DNA from: Neobacillus pocheonensis
GTDB lineage: Bacteria > Bacillota > Bacilli > Bacillales > Cytobacillaceae
Direction: 5' to 3'
DNA: 64,000 nucleotides
NCBI GenBank assembly: GCA_023702235.1
Contig: JAMQCR010000001.1
Span: forward strand, 3,162,001 to 3,226,000
Shown: piece after piece, positions 28,056-37,219 of the stretch
Numbering within the stretch: the first letter of the stretch is position 1
Layout of the letters: the number at the start of each line of letters is the position of its first letter
Translations under genes and position numbers: made by a program
The notes under the pieces: model-generated
The model's database searches: none
What the model was told of the DNA's origin: nothing
Seen by the model: the letters and a program-made list of their open reading frames with translations, nothing else

Positions 28056-28700
28056 TTATGAACGCCCTTCCGTAGCATGATTATTTCTCATTTTAACAAA
28101 TTGTCCTCGATAAAAATAGTTTTGAAATTATCATGTATATTTCTGTAGGAACCGGACATCATAATATTCGAAGGGGAAATAACTACTTCGATGAAGAAAT
28201 TCATCTAAATCTTGAAATGAGGTGTCTGTTAAAGACAATTTCCTTTCAAAAAAGTAAGCATTCAATTGTTTCAGATAAGGGGATGGTTGTTTTGCACAAC
28301 GTGCCATGTAACCATTTTGAGTTCAATTAACACCAACTGTTTATAAAGAAAACTCGCCGCTTGACGAGCCCTTAGGGCGAATACAGAGGCGTAGTTACAC
28401 TTATGTAATAGGAATGTAAAGTTCCTATTATCGTAAAAAATAAACGGCAAATGAGGTGTTTGTCGCAGATCGTCATCCGTTTTTATAAGTTGGGAAAACA
28501 TATAAAAACTATTAGGGGATGGTCAGCTTGAACAATGATGTCTCTTTATAAAAACACTCTACGAAAAATGAGGTGTTTATCAAAGAACACTCCTAAATGA
28601 ACTTCTAATTGAAGCAATTCCCCTTCAAGAGGGCAGGATTCCTTGCGGATCCTGCCTTTATCTTTTTCATTTCAGATAAATATGGTAAAATAAGGACAAA
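28056..28700. other. Gene-free region with three direct repeats
   Basis: No coding region here is supported: the longest open frames lack ribosome-binding sites and have implausible composition. Three copies of AAATGAGGTGTYTRTY occur at 28215, 28449 and 28566. Between them (about 28350-28385) lies a GC-richer stretch, CTCGCCGCTTGACGAGCC then CTTAGGGCG, with a GCCC-TTA-GGGC hairpin. It resembles degenerate dispersed repeats seen in other bacilli, but I cannot name the family. Confidence 0.5.
28632..28656 (+). terminator. Orphan terminator upstream of hit
   Basis: GGCAGGAT and ATCCTGCC form an 8-bp stem followed by TTTATCTTTTT on the plus strand. No plus-strand gene precedes it, so it ends either an unrecognised small RNA/repeat transcript or a hit leader. 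Confidence 0.65.
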
Positions 28701-28726
28701 TAATTTACTAAGAGGTAGTGAAACAA

Positions 28727-29146
28727 ATGAGCGATTGTATTTTTTGTAAAATTGTCAGTGGAGAAATTCCGTCCGCAAAAGTATTTGAAAATGAACATGT
28801 ATTAGCATTTTTGGATATTAGCCAGGTAACAAAAGGTCATACACTCGTAATTCCCAAAATACATAAGGAAAACTTATTCGAGCTTACTCCAGAAATAGCT
28901 AGAAATGTGTTTGAAGTCATACCTACAATTGCTAACGCCTTAAAAGAAGAATACGAACCGATTGGCTTAAACACCATTAATAATAACGGTGAACATGCAG
29001 GTCAATCCGTTTTTCACTACCATATGCATTTAATTCCGCGTTATGGTAAAGGTGATGGCTTTGGTGCGGTATGGAAAGACAATCATAGCGATTATTCACC
29101 TCAATTGTTACAAGAAATGGCAAAAGGCATCCATAAACACTTTTAA
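28727..29146 (+). CDS. hit: HIT family protein Hit
   Basis: Histidine-triad nucleotide-binding hydrolase, 139 aa. It opens with CIFCKIVSGEIPSAK, contains FLDISQVTKGHTLVIPK, and carries the triad in QSVFHYHMHLIPR. The ATG at 28727 is preferred over GTG 28718, which is only two bases from AGAGGT. Near ecs as in B. subtilis. Confidence 0.95.
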   Translation: MSDCIFCKIVSGEIPSAKVFENEHVLAFLDISQVTKGHTLVIPKIHKENLFELTPEIARNVFEVIPTIANALKEEYEPIGLNTINNNGEHAGQSVFHYHMHLIPRYGKGDGFGAVWKDNHSDYSPQLLQEMAKGIHKHF

Positions 29147-29151
29147 TCCCA

Positions 29152-29200
29152 AAAAAGGGGGAGAATATAATTATCTGAAAACTATATCTTCCTCCTTTTT
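29152..29200 (+). terminator. Terminator after hit
   Basis: AAAAAGGGGGAGAATATA pairs with TATATCTTCCTCCTTTTT with small internal mismatches around an 11-15 base loop. The T tract forms the end of the stem. Confidence 0.65.
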
Positions 29201-29209
29201 ATAATTATG

Positions 29210-29218
29210 TGGTATAAT
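29210..29218 (+). promoter_or_regulatory. Extended -10 promoter of trpP
   Basis: TGGTATAAT is a perfect extended -10 (TGnTATAAT) about 80 bases before trpP; no good -35 was seen. Confidence 0.6.
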
Positions 29219-29237
29219 AATTTCAAGTTTTTCGCTG

Positions 29238-29301
29238 TAGGCATTTAGCGCACTGCAGGAGAAATAATTAGCTGAGTTAAGCAGAGGAGAGATGAGAAAT
29301 G
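29238..29301 (+). promoter_or_regulatory. Possible TRAP-binding leader of trpP
   Basis: The short leader holds (G/U)AG triplets at 29238, 29246, 29259, 29269, 29274, 29284, 29287 and 29294, the last ones covering the ribosome-binding site (GCAGAGGAGAGATGAG). In B. subtilis, TRAP binds such triplets over the trpP start and blocks translation when tryptophan is plentiful. Spacing here is irregular (0-10 bases, against the ideal 2-3), so binding is only suggested. Confidence 0.4.
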
Positions 29302-29829
29302 AATACAAAGAATCTTGTAGCATTATCACTATTAGTAGGAATTGGGGCTGTCCTACACGCGGTAATTCCACCGGTTTTTCTTGGAATGAAGCCAGACATG
29401 ATGTTAGCTATGATGTTTTTAGGAATTATTCTTTTTCCGGAAATTAAAAATGTTTTACTAGTAGCAATTGTAACAGGGGTAATTTCTGCCCTTACAACAG
29501 GGTTTCCTGGTGGTCAAATTCCAAATATCATTGAAAAACCCATCACAGCTTTATTGTTCTTCGCTTTATTTTTAGTTCTAGGAAAACTACGGAATTCCAT
29601 TATTTCTGTTGCAATTTTGACTGCAGTAGGAACCATTATTTCAGGGACGGCCTTTTTAACATCTGCCTTAATTCTAGTAGGATTGCCAGGTCCTTTTGTA
29701 GGACTTTTTGCAGCGGTTGTTTTGCCAGCAGCTGCAGTTAATACCGTAGCTATGATTGTTTTGTATCCAGTTGCTCTATCTGTGGTAAAAAGAACAAAAT
29801 TGTCGTCAGCTTCCGTCATTCAAAAATAA
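29299..29829 (+). CDS. trpP: Tryptophan transporter TrpP
   Basis: Small integral membrane protein, 176 aa with about five or six hydrophobic spans, matching TrpP (YhaG): LVALSLLVGIGAVLHAVIPP, FLGMKPDMMLAMMFLGIILFP, TGFPGGQIPNIIEKPITALL. It is implicated in tryptophan uptake in B. subtilis. RBS is GAGGAGAGATGAG. The leader may be TRAP-controlled. Confidence 0.88.
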   Translation: MNTKNLVALSLLVGIGAVLHAVIPPVFLGMKPDMMLAMMFLGIILFPEIKNVLLVAIVTGVISALTTGFPGGQIPNIIEKPITALLFFALFLVLGKLRNSIISVAILTAVGTIISGTAFLTSALILVGLPGPFVGLFAAVVLPAAAVNTVAMIVLYPVALSVVKRTKLSSASVIQK

Positions 29830-29851
29830 TGAACGGGATCCCTCTTATCAG

Positions 29852-29875
29852 AAAAGAACCCCCGAGGGTTCTTTT
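29852..29875 (+). terminator. Terminator after trpP
   Basis: AAAAGAACCC and GGGTTCTTTT form a 10-bp stem around a four-base loop, followed by CTTTGT. Confidence 0.8.
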
Positions 29876-30169
29876 CTTTGTATAATACAAAACATTCGCT
29901 TTTAGTTCCTACTCAAACCATCCTTACTATATGCCTATACTTAATTTTCTAAAGGGATTTCAGAATGGTAAAAGCTAGAAATGAATAATTATGTATAGAA
30001 TTTTCAAAATGTTTGAATTATTTATAAGAAAAAAGTAAAATGGAAATGTAACTTTATACTCAGTCAATAAAAAATTGATAATTTCTAAAAATTTTGTAAA
30101 TTTATATCTTTATTAATTTTTATTTTATTGGCATAATGTTAATATAGAGAAATAGAAAAGTAGGTGAAA
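29876..30169 (+). other. AT-rich gap before scoC
   Basis: Very AT-rich sequence with no supported coding region. CATAAT at about 30132 could be a -10 element for scoC, but no matching -35 was seen. Nothing else recognised. Confidence 0.4.
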
Positions 30170-30751
30170 ATGGGGATGGCAGAAAAACAGTATACAATGA
30201 AAGAAGCAATGGTATTTACTCAACGTGTTGCACAATTAAGTAAAGCATTATGGAAATCGATTGAAAAGGATTGGCAGCAGTGGATAAAGCCGTTTGATTT
30301 AAACATTAATGAACATCACATTCTTTGGATTGCCTATCATTTAAACGGTGCTTCCATTTCAGATGTGGCAAAGTTCGGGGTCATGCATGTATCAACAGCT
30401 TTTAATTTTTCAAAAAAATTAGAAGAAAGAGGATTGCTCCAATTTTCAAAAAAAGAGAATGACAAACGCAATACGTATATTCAGCTCACAACTCAAGGAG
30501 AAGATGTTTTAAATCAGCTTATGGAAACCTATGAACCAAGCGGAAATGCTGTATTTTCTGGTGCTTTGCCCTTACGTGAATTATACGGAAAATTCCCAGA
30601 TATTATTGAAATGATGGCAATTGTTCGTAATATTTATGGCGATGATTTTATGGAGATATTCGAGCGGTCATTCCATAATATTGAAAGTGAATTTATTGAA
30701 GAGAACGGAAAGCTTCGGAAGCCAGAAAAATCAAAACAAGAATTAACCTGA
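30170..30751 (+). CDS. scoC: MarR-family transition-state regulator ScoC (Hpr)
   Basis: Represses extracellular proteases, sporulation and motility genes during the transition state in B. subtilis. 193 aa. [40 protein letters not shown] and [20 protein letters not shown] give the winged-helix domain; [13 protein letters not shown] is in the conserved C-terminal part. ATG 30170 follows TAGGTGA. It converges with yhaI, with stops two bases apart, and no terminator is visible between them. Confidence 0.95.
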   Translation: MGMAEKQYTMKEAMVFTQRVAQLSKALWKSIEKDWQQWIKPFDLNINEHHILWIAYHLNGASISDVAKFGVMHVSTAFNFSKKLEERGLLQFSKKENDKRNTYIQLTTQGEDVLNQLMETYEPSGNAVFSGALPLRELYGKFPDIIEMMAIVRNIYGDDFMEIFERSFHNIESEFIEENGKLRKPEKSKQELT

Positions 30752-30753
30752 CT

Positions 30754-31089
30754 TCAAAGGTATTTTCTGAACTCCAGCATTAGAGTTTCAAACAGTTTCT
30801 GCGTTATACATGAATGGATTACTTCATTTATGTTGAGATTTGATGGAAGTGAAGCGGATAACTCATTGAAAAGCGGATGAAAGTAAACATATCCTTCCGC
30901 TTTTTGTTCTTCCATTTTCATGCTCAAGTCGTCACATAAGTTAAAAAACTTCTGTACTTCCTCTTCTGAAATTCCTTTTTCAATAATAAGCTTATAATAA
31001 TTGAGCTTAGGATTGCTTAGCAGATTTAAAAGTAATTTCTGATGGTATTCAAGAAGATTAATTCGATGTATCAATTCTTGTTCATTCAT
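30754..31089 (-). CDS. yhaI: YhaI-like protein (DUF1878), unknown function
   Basis: 111-aa soluble helical protein matching YhaI next to scoC. MNEQELIHRINLLEYHQKLL begins a helical region; YYKLIIEKGISEEEVQKFF and YVYFHPLFNEL follow. No catalytic motifs are visible. The ATG at 31089 is preferred to 31137 by family length (113 aa in B. subtilis) and its GAGGTCC site. Confidence 0.75.
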   Translation of the reverse strand: MNEQELIHRINLLEYHQKLLLNLLSNPKLNYYKLIIEKGISEEEVQKFFNLCDDLSMKMEEQKAEGYVYFHPLFNELSASLPSNLNINEVIHSCITQKLFETLMLEFRKYL

Positions 31090-31314
31090 AAAATGGACCT
31101 CATTTCTTCCCCTACATTTCTTATGTTCATTATTCACCTTTTTGAGTTGAGGGTAAAGCTTTTTTATTCATGTTGCAAGATAATTCTTAATTTTTTAAAG
31201 ACCAAAATCCTGGTCTTTAATTTTCTGTTATTCTTCCATTCTTTTTGACTTTCTTTTTATAAAAATTTTTGATATTGTAATTAACATAACTGAACAAAAG
31301 GGAGGGAATCGTTG

Positions 31315-31494
31315 ATGATCTCCATTTTTATTGTCTTTGCCGTTTTTATCTTGTTTTATGTAAACAAAATGACCAATTCCCTTTGCATTCAAAAAGAGAT
31401 TCCTGAAGAACGCCAACATAAAGTTTTTCGTACTATTAATGTACTAATTACTATTTTACTTATTTCGTCCTACGTGGAACTTTTATATACATAA
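31315..31494 (+). CDS. Small membrane protein, unknown function
   Basis: 59 aa, start ATG 31315 with GGGAGGG eight bases before it. Two hydrophobic segments (ISIFIVFAVFILFYV and INVLITILLISSYVELL) flank a charged loop, CIQKEIPEERQHKVFR. A hairpin terminator follows 50 bases later. I do not recognise a family, but ribosome-binding site, composition and terminator support a real gene. Confidence 0.68.
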   Translation: MISIFIVFAVFILFYVNKMTNSLCIQKEIPEERQHKVFRTINVLITILLISSYVELLYT

Positions 31495-31545
31495 TTCAAG
31501 CAATAATTCTGCAAGGAAAAATGGTCTTTCATTCATAAAAAATAG

Positions 31546-31571
31546 AAGCGATGAGTTGATTCTCATCGCTT
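31546..31571. terminator. Bidirectional terminator
   Basis: AAGCGATGAG and CTCATCGCTT form a 10-bp stem. The minus strand continues CTATTTTTTATG, the plus strand TATGTTTG. It serves the YjcZ-type gene and probably the small membrane gene. Confidence 0.78.
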
Positions 31572-31583
31572 TATGTTTGCTTA

Positions 31584-31679
31584 TTAATAAACCCAAGAAG
31601 CTCCAATGATAATTAACAGGATGAAAAGGACAACAACTAACGCAAATCCTCCACCACCGAATCCAACTGCACCTGTCAT
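31584..31679 (-). CDS. YjcZ-family sporulation micro-protein
   Basis: 31 aa: MTGAVGFGGGGFALVVVLF then LLIIIGASWVY. The glycine-rich start followed by a single membrane span ending GASW is the hallmark of the YjcZ family of sporulation-associated small proteins. AAAGGAGGG precedes the ATG at an ideal distance and a terminator follows. It lies alone between the small membrane gene and prsA. Confidence 0.88.
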   Translation of the reverse strand: MTGAVGFGGGGFALVVVLFILLIIIGASWVY

Positions 31680-31813
31680 GAAATTCCCTCCTTTATCATT
31701 AATTACCCTATACTATTCAAGCTGTATTCAATTCGTCTAGGCACATACCTTATTTTCGTGAAGAAAAGTCCAACATTATTTGCGTACAAGCCCAAAACAT
31801 AACCGTTTAAATT

Positions 31814-31841
31814 TTTGCAGTGGTTACCATTTATGGTATAG
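31814..31841 (+). promoter_or_regulatory. Sigma-A promoter of prsA
   Basis: TTGCAG, a 16-base spacer with an extended TGG element, then TATAGT. It lies about 55 bases before the prsA start. Confidence 0.6.
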
Positions 31842-31895
31842 TAAAGGTTGTGGACAGGATGACCACGAGAAATTACTGTTTAGGAGAGGTTCAGC

Positions 31896-32780
31896 ATGAA
31901 AAAATGGATTTTAGCCATCACATTAGCTGGCGGGGTTATTGCTTTAAGCGCATGTAGTCAAAGCGGTTCAAATACAATAGCAGAGAGCAAGGTTGGGAAT
32001 GTTACCCAGGATGAGCTTTACAGTGCAATGAAGGACAAGATTGGTAACCAAGCCCTACAACAGCTTGTTTTTGAAAAGGTTCTTTCCAAGAAATATACTG
32101 TTACTGATAAGGAACTAAACGACAAAGTTGCTCAATTAAAACAACAACTTGGAACGAATTTCCAAGCTGCACTTGCACAATATGGTTATAAAAGTGAAGC
32201 TGACCTGAAAAAGCAAATGAAACTAGGCATGCTTCAAGAAAAAGCAGCCATGCAAGATGTTACAGCAACTGATAAGGAATTAAAGGATTATTATGCTAAC
32301 TTAAAGCCAGAAATAAATGTCCGTCATATCCTTGTTGCTGATGAAAAGACCGCACTTGATGTAAAGAAACAGCTTGATGCTGGAGCAAAATTTGAAGATT
32401 TAGCTAAAAAATATTCCACTGATACAGGTTCCGCTGCCAATGGCGGTTCAATTGGCTGGATAACTTCAACAAATCAGGGTCAATATGATGCTGACTTTGT
32501 AAAAGGTGCATACGCCCTGAAGGTTAATCAAATTAGTGCACCAATTAAGTCACAATTTGGTTATCATATTATCCAAGTAACACAGGAAAAAGCTAAACAG
32601 CCATTTGATAAAATGAAAAGTGACATTGAATATCAAGTAAAATCAGCCAAATTAACCACTGATATTATCAATAAAGCGATGGATCGTGAAATGAAAGCTG
32701 CCAATGTAAAAATTGACGACAAAGACTTAAAGAATGCGCTACAACCGCAAACTACTACTTCAACAACTACAGGACAATAA
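31896..32780 (+). CDS. prsA: Foldase lipoprotein PrsA
   Basis: Extracytoplasmic peptidyl-prolyl isomerase that helps secreted proteins fold after translocation. 294 aa. Lipoprotein signal with lipobox LSAC, lipidated Cys20. The parvulin domain runs from about residue 140 to 230 (INVRHILVADE, STDTGSAANGGSIGWI, PIKSQFGYHIIQV). The tail is Thr/Gln-rich. AGGAGAGG precedes the ATG. Confidence 0.97.
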   Translation: MKKWILAITLAGGVIALSACSQSGSNTIAESKVGNVTQDELYSAMKDKIGNQALQQLVFEKVLSKKYTVTDKELNDKVAQLKQQLGTNFQAALAQYGYKSEADLKKQMKLGMLQEKAAMQDVTATDKELKDYYANLKPEINVRHILVADEKTALDVKKQLDAGAKFEDLAKKYSTDTGSAANGGSIGWITSTNQGQYDADFVKGAYALKVNQISAPIKSQFGYHIIQVTQEKAKQPFDKMKSDIEYQVKSAKLTTDIINKAMDREMKAANVKIDDKDLKNALQPQTTTSTTTGQ

Positions 32781-32813
32781 TTTCTTAGCGATTTTAATGT
32801 CTAAAACTAAAAT

Positions 32814-32849
32814 AAAAAGGAGGAACTCATGCTCGAGTTCCTCCTTTTT
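32814..32849. terminator. Bidirectional terminator between prsA and yhaL
   Basis: AAAAAGGAGGAACTC and GAGTTCCTCCTTTTT form a 15-bp stem around a six-base loop, with T/A tracts on both sides. Confidence 0.9.
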
Positions 32850-32852
32850 ATT

Positions 32853-33040
32853 TTAAACTCCAGGAGCTTTCTCTTCTTCTCGCCTTTCTTTTTCCCTTTC
32901 AAGGCGTTTTATATAAATTTCCCCTTCTTGTTCAATAAATTCCCTTTCTAATAGCCGTTCTTCCCTTCCTGTTTTTATCGCCATAAGTGCACTAATTACA
33001 ATTCCAGCCACGACTGCATATACCCAAATAGGTATGCCAT
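32853..33040 (-). CDS. yhaL: Sporulation protein YhaL (one frame break at the start)
   Basis: Short membrane-anchored protein required for efficient sporulation in B. subtilis. From the second codon on, the frame reads IPIWVYAVVAGIVISALMAI, then a charged helix GEIYIKRLEREKERREEEK, closely like YhaL. The frame has no start codon of its own; the ATG at 33040 with AGAGAGGAG upstream is one base out. Inserting one base after ATGGC (33034-33037) gives MAIPIWVY and 62 aa. Lies between prsA and yhaM as in B. subtilis. Confidence 0.8.
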
Positions 33041-33123
33041 TTTTTTGCTCCTCTCTTTAGTGATTGTCCACTTTTTATTACAACTTATTCGAATATCGAT
33101 AAATTATTCTCTTTTAAAAGAAA

Positions 33124-33148
33124 AAAGATAACCCATTGGGCTATCTTT
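33124..33148 (-). terminator. Terminator after yhaM
   Basis: On the minus strand AAAGATAGCCC and GGGTTATCTTT pair with one mismatch, followed by TTT. The stem begins at the yhaM stop. Confidence 0.75.
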
Positions 33149-34092
33149 TATTTATGGAAAACTGGCTTATAAAATGAACGGTTATCCAAAGCAAAAATTC
33201 TCTCCGTAAATTCTCCTGGCTTGACTCTTTCTAACGCACGGTCAAGCATGTTCATTTTGGCATCTAAATTATCTATATAATGAAGAATTTCAGCTTCTTT
33301 AATTAGTGGTGGTTTCGGGCTTCCCCATTCAGCTTTTCCGTGATGACTCAGCACTAGATGTTGCAGTATTAGGACTTCTTCACCAGTAATACCGAGCTCT
33401 TCAGCTGCCTTGCCGATTTCAGTGACCATAATGGTGATATGTCCAAGCAAATTCCCTTCGATCGTATAGACTGTCGAAATCGGGCCTGACAGTTCCATTA
33501 CTTTTCCCATATCATGTAATATGACCCCTGCATAAAGCAAGTCCTTATCAAGGCTAGGATACAGCGATGCGATTGCCTTCGCAAGGTCAAGCATACTAAC
33601 AACATGATAGGCGAGTCCAGATACAAATTCATGATGATTTTTAGTTGCTGCAGGAAACTCTAAAAAGGCTTTCTGATGTTTTTTGATTAGATGGCGTGTA
33701 ATCCTTTGGATGTTTGGATTTTTCATTTCAAAAATGTACTGAGTTAGTCTGCTGGTCATTTCATCTTGGCTTAAAGGTGCTGTCTCCAAGAAATCATCTA
33801 ATTTAACACCATCACTTGGTCCTGTTCTTCTTATCTGGCGAATTTTCAGCTGACTTTTACCACGATAATTTTGAATATCTCCAAGTATTTTTACAATATT
33901 TTGTGCAGCATAGCTCTTTTCATCGTCTTCATTAGCATCCCAGAGCTTTGCCTCAATTTCACCGCTTTGGTCTTGCAGGATTAGCGTCAAAAATGGCTTG
34001 CCATTACTGGCAGTGCCCTTGGTGGCGCTTTTTATAAGCAGGAACAACTCAACCTGTTCCCCAACATCAAAATGAAGAATTCCTTTACCCAT
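33148..34092 (-). CDS. yhaM: 3'-5' exoribonuclease YhaM
   Basis: Exoribonuclease of Gram-positive bacteria, 314 aa. The N-terminal OB-fold ([28 protein letters not shown]) is followed by an HD domain with [36 protein letters not shown] and [17 protein letters not shown]. The His/Asp pairs of the HD site are intact. It lies downstream of yhaNO, after a 100-base gap without recognised signals. Confidence 0.94.
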   Translation of the reverse strand: MGKGILHFDVGEQVELFLLIKSATKGTASNGKPFLTLILQDQSGEIEAKLWDANEDDEKSYAAQNIVKILGDIQNYRGKSQLKIRQIRRTGPSDGVKLDDFLETAPLSQDEMTSRLTQYIFEMKNPNIQRITRHLIKKHQKAFLEFPAATKNHHEFVSGLAYHVVSMLDLAKAIASLYPSLDKDLLYAGVILHDMGKVMELSGPISTVYTIEGNLLGHITIMVTEIGKAAEELGITGEEVLILQHLVLSHHGKAEWGSPKPPLIKEAEILHYIDNLDAKMNMLDRALERVKPGEFTERIFALDNRSFYKPVFHK

Positions 34093-34192
34093 ACCTTTTC
34101 AACGCTCCTTCCCATTATTACAAGTATATCATATCGACCTATTACTCTAGGAAATAATTTGGGAGAGAAAAGCGAATTCGCCTTGGTCAGTT

Positions 34193-37192
34193 TTATAAAT
34201 TCAAAGCTTTCTTTTTTTCTAGGGAAATAACGTTCTCCTTATGAAAATGCTGAAGCAAATGTTTATGACAAGTGAAAAATAATATTTGATTTTGGTCTAG
34301 CCGTTTTAGAAGCTCCATGACTTTTTGTGTCCTTCTCGCATCAAAATTAACGAAGCTATCATCGATAATGATCGGTAAGCGATAATTTTCATAAAGAGTA
34401 GTAGCCAATGCTAGTCTAATGGAAACGTAAACCTGCTCTGTTGTCGCTTGACTTAGTTCATTTGCTTCAAATAGGGTGTGGTCCACTCTTTCAATTAAGA
34501 AACCTGTCCCTGTCCCCTGCAGATGGATCTTTTGATAATTCCCATCGGTAAGGAATAACAAGTATTCTTCGGCTTTTGCAAGCATCCTTGGCAAATGAAT
34601 CTTTTTATATTTTTCTACCGTTTTAGAGAGTAGATCATACGCTAACCAATAGACTGACCATTCTTTTGCCTCTTCTTCTAATTCAAACTTTTTCTGCTTA
34701 AACTGATGGAGTAAATCTGAGTAGACTCCACCTTCTTCTAGAATCTGAATTTCGTATTTTATTGATGCCTGTTCCTCTTGAAGCTTTTTTAAACGAGTTT
34801 GTAAACTAAGGACTTCATCATTGCATTTACTAATGATTTCGTCGCAATTATGAATTTGTAGAAAGCTCTCCCTTTCAGCCTCATTTAGCATTGAATACTG
34901 CAGTTGTTTCTCTATATCCTCAAGTCTTTCAAACAGCTTTCCTCTTTTCTCAGCTTTCATACCAAGTTCATAATATTGTTGTTCATTCTCCACATTTGCT
35001 TCTTTCAAAAGTTTATTAAATTCCACTTGTACATGCTGTTGTTCCTTGATTATTTGTTGCATGTCAGCTTCTAGCTCAGCAAGTTTCGTTCGTTTTTCCT
35101 GACTTTTAATTTGCTTCTCATGCTCTTCCTTACTCTTATTCCGCAATAAAAAAGCGGATTTTTGTATATCCAAACTTTTCTCGGGTAAAAATTGAGTTGC
35201 ATAAAACTTAAGCTCGTTTACCATTTTCGACTGTTCAAATATGATTTGTTCCAATCTTTCAATCAATTTCCTCCTATCTCTTCCAATAGATTTATATTGT
35301 TCAATTAGTTGAAATGCCTCAAGCAAATAAGAATTAGCAATATACTTAGGAATTTTTAATTCCTTGCTAATAGTTAGTAGCTTTTCTTTATTTTGGGCGG
35401 CAAGAGATTCCCATTCTTCAAATTTCGAAATGACTTTATCATATTGTTTATGCTGTTGGTCTAGCTTTACTTTTATGATTTGTAGCTTCTCTTTCCGGCG
35501 ACTATCTTGGGCTAATTGCTCCTCAAGAGCTGAGATATTTCTAAATTTAGCTGATTCAAGTTTTTGAATTAATTGTTTTTCTTTTTCTCTAAAAGCATGA
35601 AGTTTTTGATTGACGTCATTTTCTTTTGGTCGCCGAAGGCTTTTATTCATAAAAATACCGATTAGAGCACACCCAATCACACTTAAAAATAACAAAACCC
35701 ATTGTCTTGTAAGTACGCCATATAAGGCGAACCCAAACAAAACTAGTGCAAAGGCAAGAACCTGAATCTTTCTTTGATTAAAAAGACTCGCCAGAGTATT
35801 CTCATCCTGTTCCTTTGCATGTTGGTAGAACTCAATTTTATCTTTCACTGCATTTAATTCAATTTCTAAACGGTTCTTATCATTCCCATCCTTTACTTGC
35901 TCTTCAAGCCTTTCTCTTTCCTGTTTAGAAAAAATTTGGCTTTGTGCTCCTCGTAAATCTTTTTCAAGCTCTTCTAATGTATCTTTCTCTTCTTGATAAC
36001 GATCTTCTAGTTCTTGCTTTACCTCTAATAGCTTTTGGCTTTTTTTTGATACCATCTCCACTTGGTTCTTCATGTAAATATTTGTATTGATTGAAAAGAT
36101 TTCTTCTTCGTTTAATGGTAAGTGGAGTTTTTCACTAATAGTTGAAAGCTTTTCTTCAAACTCTTTTAGCTTCATTTCACATTGCAACTTTTCCTGCTTC
36201 AATTGTTCATATAGCGGCATTTGTTCAAGAATTGTTAAAATCGCTGACTCATTTGTAAGGAAGGAAGGATCCGGTTTAATAGACTCTAATTCATTTTTTA
36301 AATTCTTTATTCTATCTGCAATACTGGATATTTGCGCATTGTAGGGATGGATCAATTGATTAAATTTTTCTGCTCTCTCAATTCCTCTTGCCGGGAAATG
36401 AATTTCCCCTAGGTCATCAATTTCTTTTTTTGTCCATCTTTCCTCTTTGACGAATGATTGTATTTTCTTCCATTCATTCAGTTTGGTTGTCTTTTCATCA
36501 ATAACTACTAGCAATCCATGAATTTCCATTATTTCTTGTTGAAGTGCTCCCTTTTTTTCTATAAGTGTCTGATATTCTTGATTTTTTGCAGAAGCTTTTT
36601 TCAATTCGCCATTTAATTCGTGAAGTGCTAGTAATTTATCATTTATAATCGGTTTCTTACCACTAGGTTTAAAGCGAGAATCTACTTCTTTTTGCAACAT
36701 TGCTTCCGTCTTCGATAATCGCTCTGTTCCTAATGTCCCAGCGGAAAACAGGAATTTGCCAATCTCTTCTCCCTTCATTTGATGAATGTTTTGTAACCCC
36801 TGCAAATTAAAGGAAAAAATGGCTTGGAATAAACTTTTATCAAATTTCATTAATAATTGTTTTAACAGTTCCTCATTGCCCACAGTTCCATCATCTAATG
36901 TAACCAATACATCACCTGCAGATTTACCTCTCACACGTTCAATTACTGCAAAGCCCAACTCCTCATGATTAACTCTTAATTTCCCACCGTATTTGGCATT
37001 ATGTTTCGGCTCATAGCGCAGTTCTGATTGTTGTTTTGTTGGAAATCCAAAAAAAATACCATGAATAAATGCCATAATTGTTGACTTACCAGCTTCATTC
37101 TCTCCAAAAAACACTTGAAAATCATTTATATTATTTATTTTGACATCGTCTAATTGACCGAAGCCGTATATGTGCATCTCGACAATTTTCAT
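34193..37192 (-). CDS. yhaN: SMC/Rad50-like ATPase YhaN
   Basis: 999-aa ATPase resembling SbcC/Rad50. Walker A FFGENEAGKSTIMAF is near residue 28-42. Long coiled coils run over residues 170-440 and 520-860. An unusual feature is a pair of predicted membrane segments in the middle (VLAFALVLFGFALYGVL, WVLLFLSVIGCALIGIF), as in other YhaN proteins. The C-terminal Walker B is in YRLPIIIDDSFVNFD with LSQATTEQVYVSIRLAL as signature motif. The gene follows yhaO closely, so the two probably form an SbcCD-like nuclease-ATPase pair. Confidence 0.92.
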   Translation of the reverse strand: MKIVEMHIYGFGQLDDVKINNINDFQVFFGENEAGKSTIMAFIHGIFFGFPTKQQSELRYEPKHNAKYGGKLRVNHEELGFAVIERVRGKSAGDVLVTLDDGTVGNEELLKQLLMKFDKSLFQAIFSFNLQGLQNIHQMKGEEIGKFLFSAGTLGTERLSKTEAMLQKEVDSRFKPSGKKPIINDKLLALHELNGELKKASAKNQEYQTLIEKKGALQQEIMEIHGLLVVIDEKTTKLNEWKKIQSFVKEERWTKKEIDDLGEIHFPARGIERAEKFNQLIHPYNAQISSIADRIKNLKNELESIKPDPSFLTNESAILTILEQMPLYEQLKQEKLQCEMKLKEFEEKLSTISEKLHLPLNEEEIFSINTNIYMKNQVEMVSKKSQKLLEVKQELEDRYQEEKDTLEELEKDLRGAQSQIFSKQERERLEEQVKDGNDKNRLEIELNAVKDKIEFYQHAKEQDENTLASLFNQRKIQVLAFALVLFGFALYGVLTRQWVLLFLSVIGCALIGIFMNKSLRRPKENDVNQKLHAFREKEKQLIQKLESAKFRNISALEEQLAQDSRRKEKLQIIKVKLDQQHKQYDKVISKFEEWESLAAQNKEKLLTISKELKIPKYIANSYLLEAFQLIEQYKSIGRDRRKLIERLEQIIFEQSKMVNELKFYATQFLPEKSLDIQKSAFLLRNKSKEEHEKQIKSQEKRTKLAELEADMQQIIKEQQHVQVEFNKLLKEANVENEQQYYELGMKAEKRGKLFERLEDIEKQLQYSMLNEAERESFLQIHNCDEIISKCNDEVLSLQTRLKKLQEEQASIKYEIQILEEGGVYSDLLHQFKQKKFELEEEAKEWSVYWLAYDLLSKTVEKYKKIHLPRMLAKAEEYLLFLTDGNYQKIHLQGTGTGFLIERVDHTLFEANELSQATTEQVYVSIRLALATTLYENYRLPIIIDDSFVNFDARRTQKVMELLKRLDQNQILFFTCHKHLLQHFHKENVISLEKKKALNL

Positions 37193-37219
37193 CTACAAAC
37201 ACCCCCTATCCCTTTTGTT

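Noticed and set aside
28133..28501. Two short open frames (65 codons plus strand, 76 codons minus strand)
   Set aside because: No ribosome-binding sites, no recognisable domains, and they run across the repeat-bearing non-coding stretch.
28480..28726. T-box or other riboswitch before hit
   Set aside because: There is a terminator, but no specifier loop, T-box sequence or other known aptamer core.
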